Part shown: one piece after another, positions 15,912 through 25,150 of the stretch
Position numbering within the stretch: the stretch's first letter is position 1
Layout of the letters: each line of letters begins with the position of its first letter
DNA from: Coprovicinus avistercoris
GTDB lineage: Bacteria > Actinomycetota > Coriobacteriia > Coriobacteriales > Atopobiaceae
Length of the DNA stretch: 64,000 nt
Assembly: GCA_018714895.1 (NCBI GenBank)
Contig: DVMQ01000003.1
Coordinates: 85,725-149,724 of the forward strand
Direction: 5' to 3'
The notes under the pieces: model-generated
Told to the model about the DNA's origin: nothing
Seen by the model: the letters and a program-made list of their open reading frames with translations, nothing else
The model's database searches: none
Made by a program: the position numbers and the translations under genes

Positions 15912-16646
15912 TTATTGTTTGCCCAAAGACTGATAGCCAGGGTCAAAGGCAACTCTTCCAAGCCTAACCAGCGTTGAGCCCTCTTCGATTGCAATCTCGA
16001 AATCATCACTCATTCCGCAGGAAAGTGTTGCAAGTTCAAGCCCGGTAGCGTCTCGCATCCGCTCAGCAAGCTCTCTCAGGCCAGAAAAAGTACGCCGGGC
16101 AGCGTCTGGATTATGGGCAGGAGCCATCGTCATAAGGCCTTCAACAGAGATGCCTTCGAGCTCCATAAGACGCGGAAGCGCATCGAAAGCCTCCTGTGGC
16201 GTAAATCCCGACTTGCTCTCTTCTCCAGAAACATTGACTTCTAAAAGCACTCTGCTTACAACCTCGTGCACCTGAGAACGCGAAGCGACGGCCTGAGCAA
16301 GATGTTCAGATGAAATGGAATGAATAAGGCGAACTTTACCCACCACAAGATTGATCTTGTTCGTTTGCAGGTTGCCAATCATATCGAAGCTTGCCTGTGC
16401 TGCAGCAAGCTCATCTGAAAGTTCGCTCAGCTTCTTCTTAAGCTCCTGAGGTCTATTTTCTGCAAAATGACGCCATCCAGCTTGTAAAGCCGCACGAACT
16501 TGATCTGCACCAACAGTCTTGGAGACCGCTACCAACGAGATGTCTTGAGGGTCTCGTCCAGCTCGCTGCGCTGCACTGCAGATACGTTCAAGAATTTCTT
16601 CACGGCGGCGAACTGAAAACTGCTCATACGATTCTGTTGTAGTCAT
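15912..16646 (-). CDS. yggS: YggS family PLP-binding protein
   Basis: 244 aa; ATG with GGAGG upstream. The pyridoxal-phosphate lysine is in LVAVSKTVGADQV near residue 43. Other family marks are FAENRPQELKKK, MIGNLQTNK and LLEVNVSGEESKSGF. The C-terminal SCGMSDDFEIAIEEGSTLVRLG contains the phosphate-binding region. The protein buffers PLP and influences amino-acid homeostasis; it has no established enzyme activity. Its place between pgeF and sepF is the conserved order for Gram-positive dcw clusters. Confidence 0.92.
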   Translation of the reverse strand: MTTTESYEQFSVRRREEILERICSAAQRAGRDPQDISLVAVSKTVGADQVRAALQAGWRHFAENRPQELKKKLSELSDELAAAQASFDMIGNLQTNKINLVVGKVRLIHSISSEHLAQAVASRSQVHEVVSRVLLEVNVSGEESKSGFTPQEAFDALPRLMELEGISVEGLMTMAPAHNPDAARRTFSGLRELAERMRDATGLELATLSCGMSDDFEIAIEEGSTLVRLGRVAFDPGYQSLGKQ

Positions 16647-16715
16647 ATTTGCTCGCCTCCTTCAGAGATATCAAGCGTATTTCTTCTCGCATCTGTTCAA
16701 ACAGATATGTTGTTG

Positions 16716-17540
16716 TTACCCCATGACCCCATTGGGCGACACGAGCGCTGCTATAGCACCATGACGTCCGCAGGTACCCGCCTCTGCTCTATACGAATAG
16801 AACTTGTCGGTATGACTGGGTGTGGACAGGTTGGAAACAAGTATTTGATCTGAGGTAATCCCCTCGTCTTCAAGCGCACTACGAATAGCCTCCGCCAAGC
16901 AGAGATAGTTGCCTTGCGCATGCGTTCTTACGCGTGGACCAAACTCAGCAACAAATCGTCCAAGCAATTCTTTTGATACCTCATAGTCTTCAGCACCAAT
17001 ATGAGGACCCACATATGCAAGAACCTCTGATGGTTGAGAGGCAGTCTCAGAGAGCAGGACACGCACTGCTTTTCCCGCAATTTTTGCCATAGTGCCACGC
17101 CATCCTGAATGAATCACTGCAAACCCATGCGGGGTGACCAAAATAACGGGGACACAGTCTGCAAAACACATGAGAACAGGTACATCAGAAGCAACACAGA
17201 CAACAGCATCGCATCCTTGCGCCACTTCATCCCGTACGCGTGCAAGCTCATGGTCATCTGAACTGTGAATAATGCAAACGTTATCTCCATGCACCTGGTT
17301 TGGAACAATAAGGTTATCCTCAAACTCAGACAAACCCATTGCCGTAAGAACACGCCTGCGGTTTTCTTCTACCGCACCAAGATCGTCTCCTACATGAGCT
17401 CCCAGATTAAGACTTGCGTATGGTACAGACGAAACGCCACCCATACGCTCTGAAAAGGCAAGCGAAACCCCGCAGGGACGACGCCAGTCGCCCAGCAGGG
17501 TTACACCTTCACAGGTTCTCTCTGTAAGCTCAGGAAACAT
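16716..17540 (-). CDS. pgeF: Peptidoglycan editing factor PgeF (YfiH, laccase domain)
   Basis: 274 aa from the ATG at 17540, one base after the ftsZ stop (TAA G ATG), implying coupled translation; a longer frame into ftsZ is rejected. Motifs include GGVSSVPYASLNLGAHVGDD, PNQVHGDNV, CFADCVPV and HSGWRGT. The Cys and His residues in these bind metal in the YfiH/DUF152 fold. The family acts on cytoplasmic UDP-MurNAc precursors to prevent L-Ser misincorporation in Escherichia coli, and related proteins show multicopper or purine-nucleosidase activity. The position directly after ftsZ is conserved. Length is normal. Confidence 0.92.
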   Translation of the reverse strand: MFPELTERTCEGVTLLGDWRRPCGVSLAFSERMGGVSSVPYASLNLGAHVGDDLGAVEENRRRVLTAMGLSEFEDNLIVPNQVHGDNVCIIHSSDDHELARVRDEVAQGCDAVVCVASDVPVLMCFADCVPVILVTPHGFAVIHSGWRGTMAKIAGKAVRVLLSETASQPSEVLAYVGPHIGAEDYEVSKELLGRFVAEFGPRVRTHAQGNYLCLAEAIRSALEDEGITSDQILVSNLSTPSHTDKFYSYRAEAGTCGRHGAIAALVSPNGVMG

Positions 17541-17541
17541 C

Positions 17542-18687
17542 TTAGGAACGACTACGCCTGAGGAACTCAGGGATATCGAAGTCGTTATTTCCGCCACCGA
17601 AGCCCGAATTGGAACTCGAGCTTGATGATGCGGGCTTAGAGCTTGTATGAGACGGCGCATGGGAAGTCATGTTAGAAGACGGACGCGATGGAGCTGCCTT
17701 CAAACCTGCATCGAACGAAGTCTGTGCATTTGAAGTGTTAAATCCAGTGGCAATAACGGTTACGCGCACCTGATCGCCAAGCGACTCATCCACAACAGTA
17801 CCGAAGATGATATTTGCATCCGGATCAACATTTGAAGCAACCAGATCAGCGGCGTCGTTGATCTCTTGGATACCCAGATCTTTATTGCCTGCGATGGAGA
17901 GCAGTACGCGTGTAGCACCATCGATGGAGCTCTCTAGCAGAGGACTGGAGATGGCCTCCTGTGCTGCATCAGCAGCACGGTTATCGCTTGAAGCAATACC
18001 AATACCCATCATGGCTGTACCGGCACCACGCATAACGGTGCACACATCGGCAAAGTCGAGGTTGATAAGGCCCGGAACCGTAATGAGGTCGGTGATACCT
18101 TGAGTGCCCTGGCACAGCACGTCGTCTGCCATACGGAAGGCCTCGAGCATCGTGGTCTTCTTCTCAGAGATGGAAAGCAGGCGATCATTAGGAATAACAA
18201 TGAGGGTATCCACCGCATCGGAAAGGGTGCTGATGCCATCTGCAGCGGCATTGGCACGCTTACGACCCTCAAACGAGAAGGGCTTAGTAACAACCGCAAC
18301 CGTAAGTGCACCAACGTCGTTCTTAGCGATGTCTGCTACAACAGGAGCAGCGCCGGTACCCGTACCGCCGCCTTCGCCAGCAGTAATGAAGACCATGTCT
18401 GCACCAGCAAGCGCCTGCTTGATATCGTCACGGCTTTCCTCGGCGGCTTGTGCACCCACCTCAGGATTGGCGCCAGCACCAAGACCCTTGGTAATATCGG
18501 TACCGATGTGTACCTTGATGTCTGCGTCAGAGATGGCAAGAGCCTGTGCATCAGTGTTGATAGCCACAAACTCGACACCACGGATGCCTTCTTCAATCAT
18601 GCGGTTAACCGCGTTGGTGCCGCCACCGCCCACGCCGACGACCTTAATGACGGCGAGATAGTTGCTCGGGATGTCGGTGTCGTTCAT
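17542..18687 (-). CDS. ftsZ: Cell division GTPase FtsZ
   Basis: 381 aa from the ATG at 18687, which has AAGGAGG eight bases upstream. A longer frame adds a basic Ser/Arg-rich 34-residue leader that is unlike FtsZ and is rejected. GTP binding: VGVGGGGTNAVNRM near residue 15 and the tubulin signature GGGTGTGAAP near residue 108. The T7 catalytic loop is NLDFADV. A Ser/Asn/Ala-rich linker follows residue 320, and the C-terminal peptide DIPEFLRRSRS binds SepF and other partners. It polymerises into the septal ring. It is translationally coupled to pgeF. A 320-base gap separates it from ftsQ and probably carries its own promoter. Confidence 0.96.
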   Translation of the reverse strand: MNDTDIPSNYLAVIKVVGVGGGGTNAVNRMIEEGIRGVEFVAINTDAQALAISDADIKVHIGTDITKGLGAGANPEVGAQAAEESRDDIKQALAGADMVFITAGEGGGTGTGAAPVVADIAKNDVGALTVAVVTKPFSFEGRKRANAAADGISTLSDAVDTLIVIPNDRLLSISEKKTTMLEAFRMADDVLCQGTQGITDLITVPGLINLDFADVCTVMRGAGTAMMGIGIASSDNRAADAAQEAISSPLLESSIDGATRVLLSIAGNKDLGIQEINDAADLVASNVDPDANIIFGTVVDESLGDQVRVTVIATGFNTSNAQTSFDAGLKAAPSRPSSNMTSHAPSHTSSKPASSSSSSNSGFGGGNNDFDIPEFLRRSRS

Positions 18688-19007
18688 GGTTCCTCCTTGC
18701 GTGGTTTTTGTCGCGTGTATCGCACTGTGTGACGACTTAGAACGCCTACGCGACGCTGTGCTACGTGCTTTGTGTGTCTTTGCTACCATGTCTCAACCCT
18801 CAAGCTCAAGTTAAACTCGATGTATTGGGTAAAGCGATTTATGTTGACACACTTATCGCTCAATTACCAGTAAAAATTGAAAAAAGTATGTTTCTGCAGG
18901 TAAATAATGCCATTTACAGCAGTTCAAACCCTGAAGTTTAAGGTTAGTCTTTCAAAATTCCTGCAGAAATATCCCTCAACCTTCTAGATCTTTCCTATAA
19001 AAAGCCT
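18688..19007 (-). promoter_or_regulatory. 320-base gap upstream of ftsZ with long inverted repeat
   Basis: No gene is seen between ftsQ and ftsZ. The gap holds TTTCTGCAGG at 18891-18900 and its exact complement CCTGCAGAAA at 18960-18969, 59 bases apart, with smaller palindromes between. On the minus strand the distal arm is followed by a T-rich stretch (ACTTTTTTC), so it could be an attenuator or a processing stem. TTGAG occurs three times in tandem near 18787-18806. ftsZ promoters are likely here but no consensus pair stands out. Confidence 0.45.
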
Positions 19008-20252
19008 CTATCCCGCCGAGAGTGAGGGATCGATTTCTGCAGAAGATCCTCCGGAGCTCTCACCGGTAGAATCCTCATTGCTTGACTCATCCTCTTGTGA
19101 GGCGTCATCAGATTCATCTTCTGAATTTGTCTCAGAATTCGATGAGGTATTACTGTTTTCCTGGCTGGTAGTAGTCTCATCGTTATTGTCAGTAATCTCT
19201 TCATCTTCGTTGAGCACACGTGCTCCCGAACCTGCCACAACATTATCGGCAGAGATGGAACGATAGCTCGGACTCGATGGAACACGAATATTTATATAGG
19301 TAACCTGATTAGGATGTTCGGCAAGGATCTGCGTAATAATCCGCTCCTTGGCGTTGATGTCAGTTGCATTGCCAAGAGAAACCTCAACACCGTTGGTGAG
19401 GGTGCAGGCAATAGCATCAACACTTGTGGCAGAGAAGCTCGAAATCTGAGAGCGGAAATCCTCTGAGAACCCATTGAGATACTCCAGAACAGCAAGGATG
19501 GTATCATCCGTTACCTCAGCCCCTGCCTGTGGAGAAACCGATGATGGAACATCGGTAATAAGCAAGCAACCCAACTCAGATGCACGCTCAAGCGCAACCT
19601 CTTCTGCAGAACGTTTGTCAGACGTATTGAGCTGAACAGGTTCTATCCAAACACCATCGGATCCCAAACACCAGGCCGCATCACCAGAGCCCATCAGAAC
19701 AATGGCGCCCACTTCACGTTCGGTTACCACAATGCGTAAACGATCTGGGAACTCTCGAATTATTTTTACAGAACCAACCCACGGATTGCGCTGCACATTC
19801 GCCGTTATCTCGCCAGTATTGAGGTTGAGAAGCGTTGTTCCTTCCTCTACTTCGGCGAGACGAGCAATAGTTTCTGCATTTACATGTTCAGTTGAATCTG
19901 CATCAATTGCTGTAATGACAAACACAGGAAGCTGCGACAAAACGAGCAATGCAACCAATCCCACCACGGCAAGGGCAGCTACGCCAGCCGCAATGAGTGC
20001 GGGCATAGGAATGCCTGTTGAGGCGGACTTTCTGTTCTTGTCACGGTTGCCCAAAAAGCCTTTACCACCACCGGACCCACCGGGCGTGTTCAAACGTTTC
20101 TTTTTTTGAGAAGTGCCAAGCCCAGCTGTTCCCGATCTACGAGATGTCGCCCCTGAAGTGGACTGACGTAACCTCGCGCGGTCCTTATCTGAGGCTGTAT
20201 TCCTACGTAAACGAGCCGAGGAATTTGACTTCTGGCTGAAGCTCAATGCCAT
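19008..20252 (-). CDS. ftsQ: Cell division protein FtsQ (POTRA domain)
   Basis: 414 aa. A basic Ser/Arg-rich cytoplasmic tail of about 85 residues leads to one transmembrane helix (AGVAALAVVGLVALLVLSQLP, about residues 92-112). Outside it are the POTRA domain (VITAIDADSTEHVNAETI onward, including NLNTGEITANVQRNPWV) and the FtsQ domain with FPDRLRIVVTEREVGAIV. The last 80 residues are an acidic Asn/Ser/Glu/Thr-rich tail absent from short FtsQ proteins. FtsQ scaffolds the divisome with FtsL-like proteins. The start overlaps the end of murB by 50 bases; no better internal start is seen. It follows murB and precedes ftsZ as in many actinobacterial clusters. Confidence 0.88.
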   Translation of the reverse strand: MALSFSQKSNSSARLRRNTASDKDRARLRQSTSGATSRRSGTAGLGTSQKKKRLNTPGGSGGGKGFLGNRDKNRKSASTGIPMPALIAAGVAALAVVGLVALLVLSQLPVFVITAIDADSTEHVNAETIARLAEVEEGTTLLNLNTGEITANVQRNPWVGSVKIIREFPDRLRIVVTEREVGAIVLMGSGDAAWCLGSDGVWIEPVQLNTSDKRSAEEVALERASELGCLLITDVPSSVSPQAGAEVTDDTILAVLEYLNGFSEDFRSQISSFSATSVDAIACTLTNGVEVSLGNATDINAKERIITQILAEHPNQVTYINIRVPSSPSYRSISADNVVAGSGARVLNEDEEITDNNDETTTSQENSNTSSNSETNSEDESDDASQEDESSNEDSTGESSGGSSAEIDPSLSAG

Positions 20253-21120
20253 AGTCTTCTTTCACCCTTTGGAACATCTGGCGCATCACTGCAAGCGCAT
20301 CCTGAGCTGTAGCGCCACCATTATTGACAATAAAGTTTGCATGTATATCTGAGATTTGCGCACCGCCAACGGAATATCCCTTAAGGCCACATGATTCAAG
20401 CAGTTTTCCCACCGATTGCCCTGGTGGGTTGCGGAAGACCGATCCACAGCTAGGCTTTCCTGTGGGCTGCGTGCGATGACGCGCCTGCAATCTCCTGTTC
20501 ATCTCTCGAGAAATACTCTCGCGATCAGACGGCGTAAGCGCCAGTGTGGCTTCCAGAATAATCTCGTTAGCAGGAATTGAAGTTTTGCGATACTCCCATG
20601 CAATCTCAGATGCATCGTAACGTACCAGACCATGACCGGGACGCAGCGTTACCACATCGCTCACTACGCTCCCGATCCATTCGTGTGCAGTTCCTGCATT
20701 CATTGAAACCGCTCCACCAACGCAGCCTGGTATGCCAACACAGCATTCAAGGCCTGCAAGGGAACGTTTGAGCACCTCTCCCACCAGACGAGCGAGAACG
20801 ACGCCAGCACCTGCGGTTACGATGCCATCTCCTGCATCAGAACTAATGCGTGAAAAATCACGACCAAGGGTTATAACGCATCCGTTATAACCCTGATCGC
20901 TCACCAATACATTGGAGCCTTTACCAAGAATGACCCATTCCACACCCTCACGACTTAACACATCAATTGTCCGCGTAAGAGCTGTCGTTGTATTCGCGCG
21001 GACATAGAGTGCGGCAGGACCACCGATACGCCATGAGGTATGACGACTCATGCGCTCTTCTCTGAGCACCTCTCCATCAATTGCGCCTGAGAGCGCAACA
21101 TAGGCATTAAACAGGCTCAC
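20203..21120 (-). CDS. murB: UDP-N-acetylmuramate dehydrogenase MurB
   Basis: 305 aa. Reduces UDP-GlcNAc-enolpyruvate to UDP-MurNAc with FAD and NADPH. The FAD-binding motifs are visible: TSWRIGGPA near residue 29, LGKGSNVLVSD near residue 61, and VGIPGCVGGAVSMNAG near residue 128. CGSVFRNPPG carries the catalytic Ser region, and HANFIVN near the end carries the C-terminal family motif (type II MurB). The GTG start overlaps the murC stop as GTGA, so translation is coupled. Length is normal. Confidence 0.95.
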   Translation of the reverse strand: MSLFNAYVALSGAIDGEVLREERMSRHTSWRIGGPAALYVRANTTTALTRTIDVLSREGVEWVILGKGSNVLVSDQGYNGCVITLGRDFSRISSDAGDGIVTAGAGVVLARLVGEVLKRSLAGLECCVGIPGCVGGAVSMNAGTAHEWIGSVVSDVVTLRPGHGLVRYDASEIAWEYRKTSIPANEIILEATLALTPSDRESISREMNRRLQARHRTQPTGKPSCGSVFRNPPGQSVGKLLESCGLKGYSVGGAQISDIHANFIVNNGGATAQDALAVMRQMFQRVKEDYGIELQPEVKFLGSFT

Positions 21121-22544
21121 CGAGCCGCTTCCTCCTTCTCAAGACGCTCACGAAGCGCATCAATAATCTGTGGTCCAATAGCAGTAACATCACCTGCACC
21201 CTGCGTAATGAGCAGATCGCCAGGCTGTAACTCGTCACAAAGTGCATCGATGAGCTCATGGCGATTGGGAATGTAGCGAACAGAAGACACCTTTCCTCGC
21301 TGGGCTACAGCACTCGCTACCGTCCTACCAGAGACACCCGGAATCGGCATTTCCCCTGCTGAGAAAACATCCATAACAAAAAGAATGTCAGCATCGTCAA
21401 AAGCAGTGCCAAATTCTTGTGCAAGCATTTGTGTACGAGAATAACGGTGGGGCTGGAAACACTCAACCACACGCGAGAAGTCCAATTGAGCTGCTGCTTT
21501 TAGTGTGGCAGCTATCTCGGTAGGATGATGACCATAGTCATCTACCACCGTAATACCTGCAATATCTCCAACATGCGTAAAGCGTCGATGTGCACCACGA
21601 AACGCTGAAAGAGCCTGAGCAGCTTGCTTAACATCAAACTCAAGTATGTCTGCCACTGCAAGGGCAGCTGTTGCGTTCACCAGATTATGAACGCCAGGAT
21701 TTGCTGAAAGCACAACCTCAACCGAGGCACCCGATGGTGTTGTAACCGTGCAGCTGGTACGAAGCCCTGGACCAGCCGATGCGGGAGCACAGACATAATC
21801 ACAGGCAGAAGAGATGCCATAGGTCACGAAACGAGCGCCACATCTCTGCGCTACGTTCAGTGCGCGTTCATCATCGCCGCAGACAACCACACAGCCCTTA
21901 TCGCCAACAAGTGCCATGAACTTCTCAAAAGCACGCTCAACATTTTCGATTGAGCCATAGTGATCGAGATGGTCGGCCTCTACATTAGTTACGACTGCAA
22001 TTGAAGGCGTGAGATACAAAAATGATCCGTCTGATTCATCCGCCTCACAGACAAAATAGCCACCTTTGCCATCCCGCCCATTGGTGGCATATTCCTCAAC
22101 AATGCCACCAATCAAAAATGAGGGGTCGGCACCAAGATGATCAAGCATTGAAGCAATCATGGAAGAGGTAGTGGTTTTACCGTGTGTGCCGGCAACGGCA
22201 ACCTCACTAAATCCAGATCCCAACGCTGCTAGCATCTTTGCACGAGGCCATACCTCAATACCAAGCTCGCGTGCCCTAATAACCTCAGGATTGGTTTCGG
22301 GAATAGCCGTAGAGGTTACTACCACGTCAGGGTTTGTTTCATCGATTGTGGCTGCATCGTGGCCAATGTGTACATCAACACCAGCTTCTTCGAGCTCACG
22401 CACATAGCGAGATGCCTTCAAATCAGAACCGGTAACGGTGCATCCGCGCTCATGTAGAACAAGCGCGATACCGCTCATACCAGCTCCACCTATACCAATG
22501 AAGTGAGCACTGTCAAAAGGAAGTGCAGCTTTAGCCTCAGCCAT
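21117..22544 (-). CDS. murC: UDP-N-acetylmuramate--L-alanine ligase MurC
   Basis: 475 aa. Adds L-Ala to UDP-MurNAc, the first amino acid of the stem peptide. The N-terminal Rossmann motif FIGIGGAGMSG, the ATP-binding P-loop VAGTHGKTTTSSM near residue 117, the EADESDGSF motif, and DDYGHHPTEI with FQPHRYSRT in the C-terminal domain are all present. ATG with AAGGGAG upstream. It lies between murG and murB, with coupled overlap into murB. Length is normal. Confidence 0.96.
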   Translation of the reverse strand: MAEAKAALPFDSAHFIGIGGAGMSGIALVLHERGCTVTGSDLKASRYVRELEEAGVDVHIGHDAATIDETNPDVVVTSTAIPETNPEVIRARELGIEVWPRAKMLAALGSGFSEVAVAGTHGKTTTSSMIASMLDHLGADPSFLIGGIVEEYATNGRDGKGGYFVCEADESDGSFLYLTPSIAVVTNVEADHLDHYGSIENVERAFEKFMALVGDKGCVVVCGDDERALNVAQRCGARFVTYGISSACDYVCAPASAGPGLRTSCTVTTPSGASVEVVLSANPGVHNLVNATAALAVADILEFDVKQAAQALSAFRGAHRRFTHVGDIAGITVVDDYGHHPTEIAATLKAAAQLDFSRVVECFQPHRYSRTQMLAQEFGTAFDDADILFVMDVFSAGEMPIPGVSGRTVASAVAQRGKVSSVRYIPNRHELIDALCDELQPGDLLITQGAGDVTAIGPQIIDALRERLEKEEAAR

Positions 22545-22599
22545 AGGTGAGACTCCCTTCGATGTTTGTCATGAGATGCCAAATTTTGGCCGTGATATA

Positions 22600-23754
22600 T
22601 CACTTTATCGCATCAGTATTGGATGGAGTGTCTGGAACCACACTCTCCACTTGGTCTGCGAGAGCTTCTGCAGCTCTATCTTGTGCAAGACTACGAGCCG
22701 CCTCACGCATCTCCTCTCGCGTCTGAGGACTGTCGAGAAGCTCAAGAAGCTCTGACGAAAACACCGGAGAATCGAGTTCATCATCTGGCACGAGGCGCGC
22801 AGCTCCACAATCCACTAAGTAGTGAGCATTTGTGGTTTGATGATCCGCGGTTGCAAAGGGATACGGCACCAGAATGGAAGGAACCGCAAGTGCAGCAATC
22901 TCTGCCACCGAAGAAGCGCCGGCGCGTGAAACCACCAAATCTGCTGCAGCAAGCATAGCTCCCATATCAGAGATGTAGGGAACCACGTTCCACCGATGCT
23001 GCTCCTCATCAGAGAGTTGAAGCTCGCTCAGTGCCTCATCATATCCATCCGCTCCAGTGGAATGGATAACATGCACATCCGGACGAGAAAGAATGTCCGC
23101 TTTCAGCGAAGCGAGAGCTTTATTGAGATGCGCTGCTCCCAAGCTTCCGCCAAATACCAGCAAGAGACGTTCCTCATCGCTTATGCCCAACTGCTCACGT
23201 GCAGCCCCACGCTCGGCAGAAATCACGCTCGAGCGCACGGGATTGCCCGTTACCACCAACGATGCTCCCTGAGAAACAAGCGGCTTAAAAACATCAAGCG
23301 CATGAGGAAAGGCGACGCAGATAGTATTTGCTATGCGTGCTGAAACTTTGTTAGCCAAACCGGGTGCAGAGTTTTGCTCGTGAATAACACAAGGGACCCG
23401 ATGGGCGTGACACCACTCGATAAGCGGCAGCTCCACGTAAGCACCGAAACCTACAGCAACATCAGGTAAACCCACTTGAGCAAAGCGGCGTCCAAGTGTT
23501 CGGCGAGCAGCAGCAATACGCACAAGGGAGGACACCAATGTCCAAGGCCTTGAGCGGTCAAACCCCGTAACCGTTATTGGTACAAAATCGAAACCCGCTT
23601 CCGGAACAAGACGCGCCTCAAGACGTGTAGGTTGCCCATAAAACGTTACATGATGTCCGCGATTGCGGAGCTCCTCGGCAAGCGCAAGGGCGGGATTAAC
23701 ATGTCCGGCAGTACCACCGGCTGCGATAGCAATTTCTAGCGAGTGAGAAGACAA
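22600..23754 (-). CDS. murG: Lipid II synthase MurG
   Basis: 384 aa starting at TTG 23754, with AGGAGG nine bases upstream. Transfers GlcNAc from UDP-GlcNAc to lipid I on the inner face of the membrane. The GGTAGHVNPALALA glycine loop opens the protein. FGAYVELPLIEW and HEQNSAPGLANK identify the acceptor domain. The nucleotide-sugar side has VFGGSLGAAHLN and the SRAGASSVAEIAAL signature, and PYPFATADHQTTNA completes it. It is preceded by ftsW with 13 bases between. Length is slightly over the usual 355-365. Confidence 0.95.
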   Translation of the reverse strand: MSSHSLEIAIAAGGTAGHVNPALALAEELRNRGHHVTFYGQPTRLEARLVPEAGFDFVPITVTGFDRSRPWTLVSSLVRIAAARRTLGRRFAQVGLPDVAVGFGAYVELPLIEWCHAHRVPCVIHEQNSAPGLANKVSARIANTICVAFPHALDVFKPLVSQGASLVVTGNPVRSSVISAERGAAREQLGISDEERLLLVFGGSLGAAHLNKALASLKADILSRPDVHVIHSTGADGYDEALSELQLSDEEQHRWNVVPYISDMGAMLAAADLVVSRAGASSVAEIAALAVPSILVPYPFATADHQTTNAHYLVDCGAARLVPDDELDSPVFSSELLELLDSPQTREEMREAARSLAQDRAAEALADQVESVVPDTPSNTDAIK

Positions 23755-23767
23755 GATCTGCTACCTC

Positions 23768-25150
23768 CTACCTATCAAACCGAGAAGATCTGTTGTTGGA
23801 ACTGTTACGCGATGACCTTGAAGGCCTCAATCTATCGTAGGCACCGCGTCCAAGATCTATGCGATTGCGACTCGTATTCCCTCCTGACACGAGTGTTAAG
23901 CCTCGTGGTCGCATGCTCGGTACGCCACCTTGATTCTGAGAAGTGCTTGGCGATGTTGGCGCTACACCAAGTTGACTTCTCCTCCGATCATGCACGGTTT
24001 CAGGAAGATTACTCGCCCGGGATACCGATATTATGAAGCCCACGAGCATCAAACAACTCATTATTGAAGATCCACCATATGAGATAAACGGCAAAGGTTT
24101 GCCTGTCATAGGAGTAATGCCCAATATGCCGCAGACATTTACCAAAAATTGGAAGCCAATGAGCGTTGTGCACCCCGCAGCAATAAGACGCCCCGACAGA
24201 TCGGATGCATAGCGTGCAATGCGCATGCCCGCCCAGATAAACAGCGCAAACAATCCAACAACAGCGAGGGTTCCCACGAGTCCACATTCCTCACCAATAA
24301 CTGCAAAAATAAAATCATTGTGAGCCTCGGGCAGATAGGAATATTTCTGACGAGAAAGGCCTATGCCCACGCCAAAGAGTCCTCCATTTCCAAAGGCGTA
24401 GAGACCCTGATTGAGCTGGTAGCCCGCACCATAAGGGTCGGCCTGTGGATTGAGCGCGGTGAGCACACGGCTTCGTGAATAATCATCGCCCAAAATGAGG
24501 GCGAGCAAAAATGCGCCGCCAAGGCCAAGAACGAGCATGATATATCGCAGAGGCACGCCTGCAAGATAGGCCATCACAAGGAGCGTAACAACCAAAATAA
24601 TGGTTGTGCCCTTATCGGGCTGTATCAAGATGAGGCCGAGCGGAAGCACCACACCAAATGCCAAATAAAGAAGCATCTTTGAAGAGGAGTAATCATGCTC
24701 TTCAAAGAAATGCTGAGCGATATTGGCCGCTGCAAGCACTACAACGATCTTAGAAAACTCAGAAGGCTGAATGCTTATGCCAGCTATTTCTATCCACCGA
24801 ACAGCTCCTTTGGTAGCAACACCTGTAGCTGCAGTAAAGAGCAGAAGCGCTATTGCAATCGCCCAGATAACGAGCAGCAAATGCTGACTCCAGAGGTGGT
24901 AATCGGTTTTAGCCAAAACAATCGCAGCCACAACACCAACAGCCGTGGTCAATACTTGGCGTTTAAAGTAGTAGGCAGCATCTCCGGTGCTTGTAAGCGC
25001 CTCTACGGAGCTTGCTGAATACACCATGAGAAGACCAAAGGCCACCAACAGTACGGTGGCAACAATGAGCATGATGCGCGGCTGCATAAAGCGAGCAGGT
25101 ACTACATGTTCGCGAGAGCGGCCTGTTGTAGATCTACCACCAATGGCCAT
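23768..25150 (-). CDS. ftsW: Septal peptidoglycan polymerase FtsW (SEDS family)
   Basis: 460 aa; the ATG follows the murD stop directly (TAA ATG). About ten transmembrane helices are visible. SEDS motifs include GLLMVYSASSVEAL, GVATKGAVRWIEI, IQPSEFSKI, the IQPDKGTT segment with the catalytic-type Asp, AHNDFIFAVIGEECG, and GMTGKPLPFISYGGSSI near the end. The C-terminal 90 residues are a cytoplasmic Arg/Ser-rich tail. FtsW polymerises lipid II together with the PBP encoded upstream (ftsI). The family cannot be separated from RodA by motif alone; the position between murD and murG supports FtsW. Confidence 0.94.
   Translation of the reverse strand: MAIGGRSTTGRSREHVVPARFMQPRIMLIVATVLLVAFGLLMVYSASSVEALTSTGDAAYYFKRQVLTTAVGVVAAIVLAKTDYHLWSQHLLLVIWAIAIALLLFTAATGVATKGAVRWIEIAGISIQPSEFSKIVVVLAAANIAQHFFEEHDYSSSKMLLYLAFGVVLPLGLILIQPDKGTTIILVVTLLVMAYLAGVPLRYIMLVLGLGGAFLLALILGDDYSRSRVLTALNPQADPYGAGYQLNQGLYAFGNGGLFGVGIGLSRQKYSYLPEAHNDFIFAVIGEECGLVGTLAVVGLFALFIWAGMRIARYASDLSGRLIAAGCTTLIGFQFLVNVCGILGITPMTGKPLPFISYGGSSIMSCLMLVGFIISVSRASNLPETVHDRRRSQLGVAPTSPSTSQNQGGVPSMRPRGLTLVSGGNTSRNRIDLGRGAYDRLRPSRSSRNSSNNRSSRFDR

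Noticed and set aside
18688..18789. N-terminal 34-residue extension of FtsZ
   Set aside because: Basic Ser/Arg-rich and unlike FtsZ; the ATG at 18687 has a strong AAGGAGG.
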